From NCBI GenBank assembly GCA_964501655.1, contig CAZCTN010000004.1, forward strand, positions 62,001-126,000: a stretch of DNA of 64,000 nucleotides, read 5' to 3'. The notes beneath the pieces were generated by a model. The model had not been told where the DNA came from. It did not search any database and saw only the letters and a list, made by a program, of their open reading frames with translations. Below, piece after piece: positions 63,926 to 64,000 of this stretch. A program made the translations under genes and the position numbers. This DNA comes from JAAYJK01 sp964501655 (GTDB taxonomy: Bacteria; Bacillota; Syntrophomonadia; Syntrophomonadales; Syntrophomonadaceae). Each line of letters opens with the position of its first letter. Position 1 is the stretch's first letter.

Positions 63926-63996
63926 AACCTCCTGCAACTGCCCGTGCTGCTCTAGGGGAGAGAGGATCGGAAGGCACTGGTTGGATGCAGGAGGTT
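63926..63996. other. Unidentified folded element at the window edge
   Basis: AACCTCCTGCA (63926-63936) pairs perfectly with TGCAGGAGGTT (63986-63996). Inside, GTGC/GCAC and CTCT/AGAG give two further stems separated by small internal loops. A CTCG-TTAT-CGAG hairpin flanks it at 63914-63925. The outline is RNA-like and a minus-strand terminator lies downstream. I could not match it to a known RNA family. Confidence 0.45.
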
Positions 63997-64000
63997 ATCA

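Noticed and set aside
63926..63996. Signal recognition particle RNA
   Set aside because: A GGAA loop-like segment is present, but the conserved SRP internal-loop sequence is missing.

Overview
The window looks like chromosome from an anaerobic, spore-forming Firmicute of the Syntrophomonas type (Syntrophomonadaceae). Evidence: dispersed beta-oxidation genes (acyl-CoA dehydrogenase, thiolase, 3-hydroxyacyl-CoA dehydrogenase, enoyl-CoA hydratase), sporulation proteins (two CotF-like coat proteins, an alpha/beta SASP, YtaF), sigma-54 activators beside the fatty-acid genes, many TTG/GTG starts behind strong GGAGG sites, and Firmicute gene orders (dnaE-pfkA-pykA and polA-mutM-ytaF-coaE). The genus is inferred from gene content, not from a search.

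Layout. 0-6.5 kb: a repeat element, a solo substrate-binding lipoprotein, a radical SAM enzyme, a LysE exporter, a metallo-hydrolase and a SsuABC/TauABC-type ABC importer. 6.5-9 kb: a minisatellite, two coat proteins and an HD-GYP protein. 8.7-18 kb: a MacAB-like export operon, an MFS transporter, a CoA-disulfide-reductase-like flavoprotein, DegV and a glycosyltransferase. 18-24.4 kb: a CBS-PAS-sigma-54 activator convergent with thiolase and acyl-CoA dehydrogenase; the thiolase is preceded by a near-consensus sigma-54 promoter and three matching upstream dyads. 24.4-28.4 kb: rhomboid protease, unknown coiled-coil protein and small genes. 28.4-35 kb: dnaE, mtrB (TRAP), pfkA, pykA, then a tandem array of a MITE-like repeat. 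35.6-39.4 kb: enoyl-CoA hydratase and 3-hydroxybutyryl-CoA dehydrogenase behind a second sigma-54 promoter and a second activator gene.

40-51 kb is an accessory block. It starts with a decayed copA 3' end and a decayed MocR-type gene and ends with an intact copA. Between them lie an LCM-type methyltransferase, a Crp/Fnr regulator, a Fur-family regulator behind a perfect Fur-box palindrome, a 1334-residue fusion of two 2-hydroxyacyl-CoA-dehydratase-type activase domains with a reductase-like half, a second methyltransferase behind a similar promoter module, and an HxlR regulator. The copA gene carries an in-frame C-terminal CopZ domain with its own ribosome-binding site and start codon. 51-57 kb: tRNA-Leu(CAA), then polA-mutM-ytaF-coaE and a lytic transglycosylase. 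57-64 kb: a peptide-type binding protein, a PAS histidine kinase, a metallo-hydrolase, a small LPXTG surface protein, proteins of unknown function, and a strongly folded unidentified element at the right edge.

The two sigma-54/activator/beta-oxidation modules suggest that fatty-acid oxidation here is controlled by energy- or redox-sensing enhancer-binding proteins. The least expected items are the Fur-linked single-chain activase/reductase fusion, TRAP placed inside a DNA-replication/glycolysis cluster, the nested repeat family, and the CopA-CopZ overlap.
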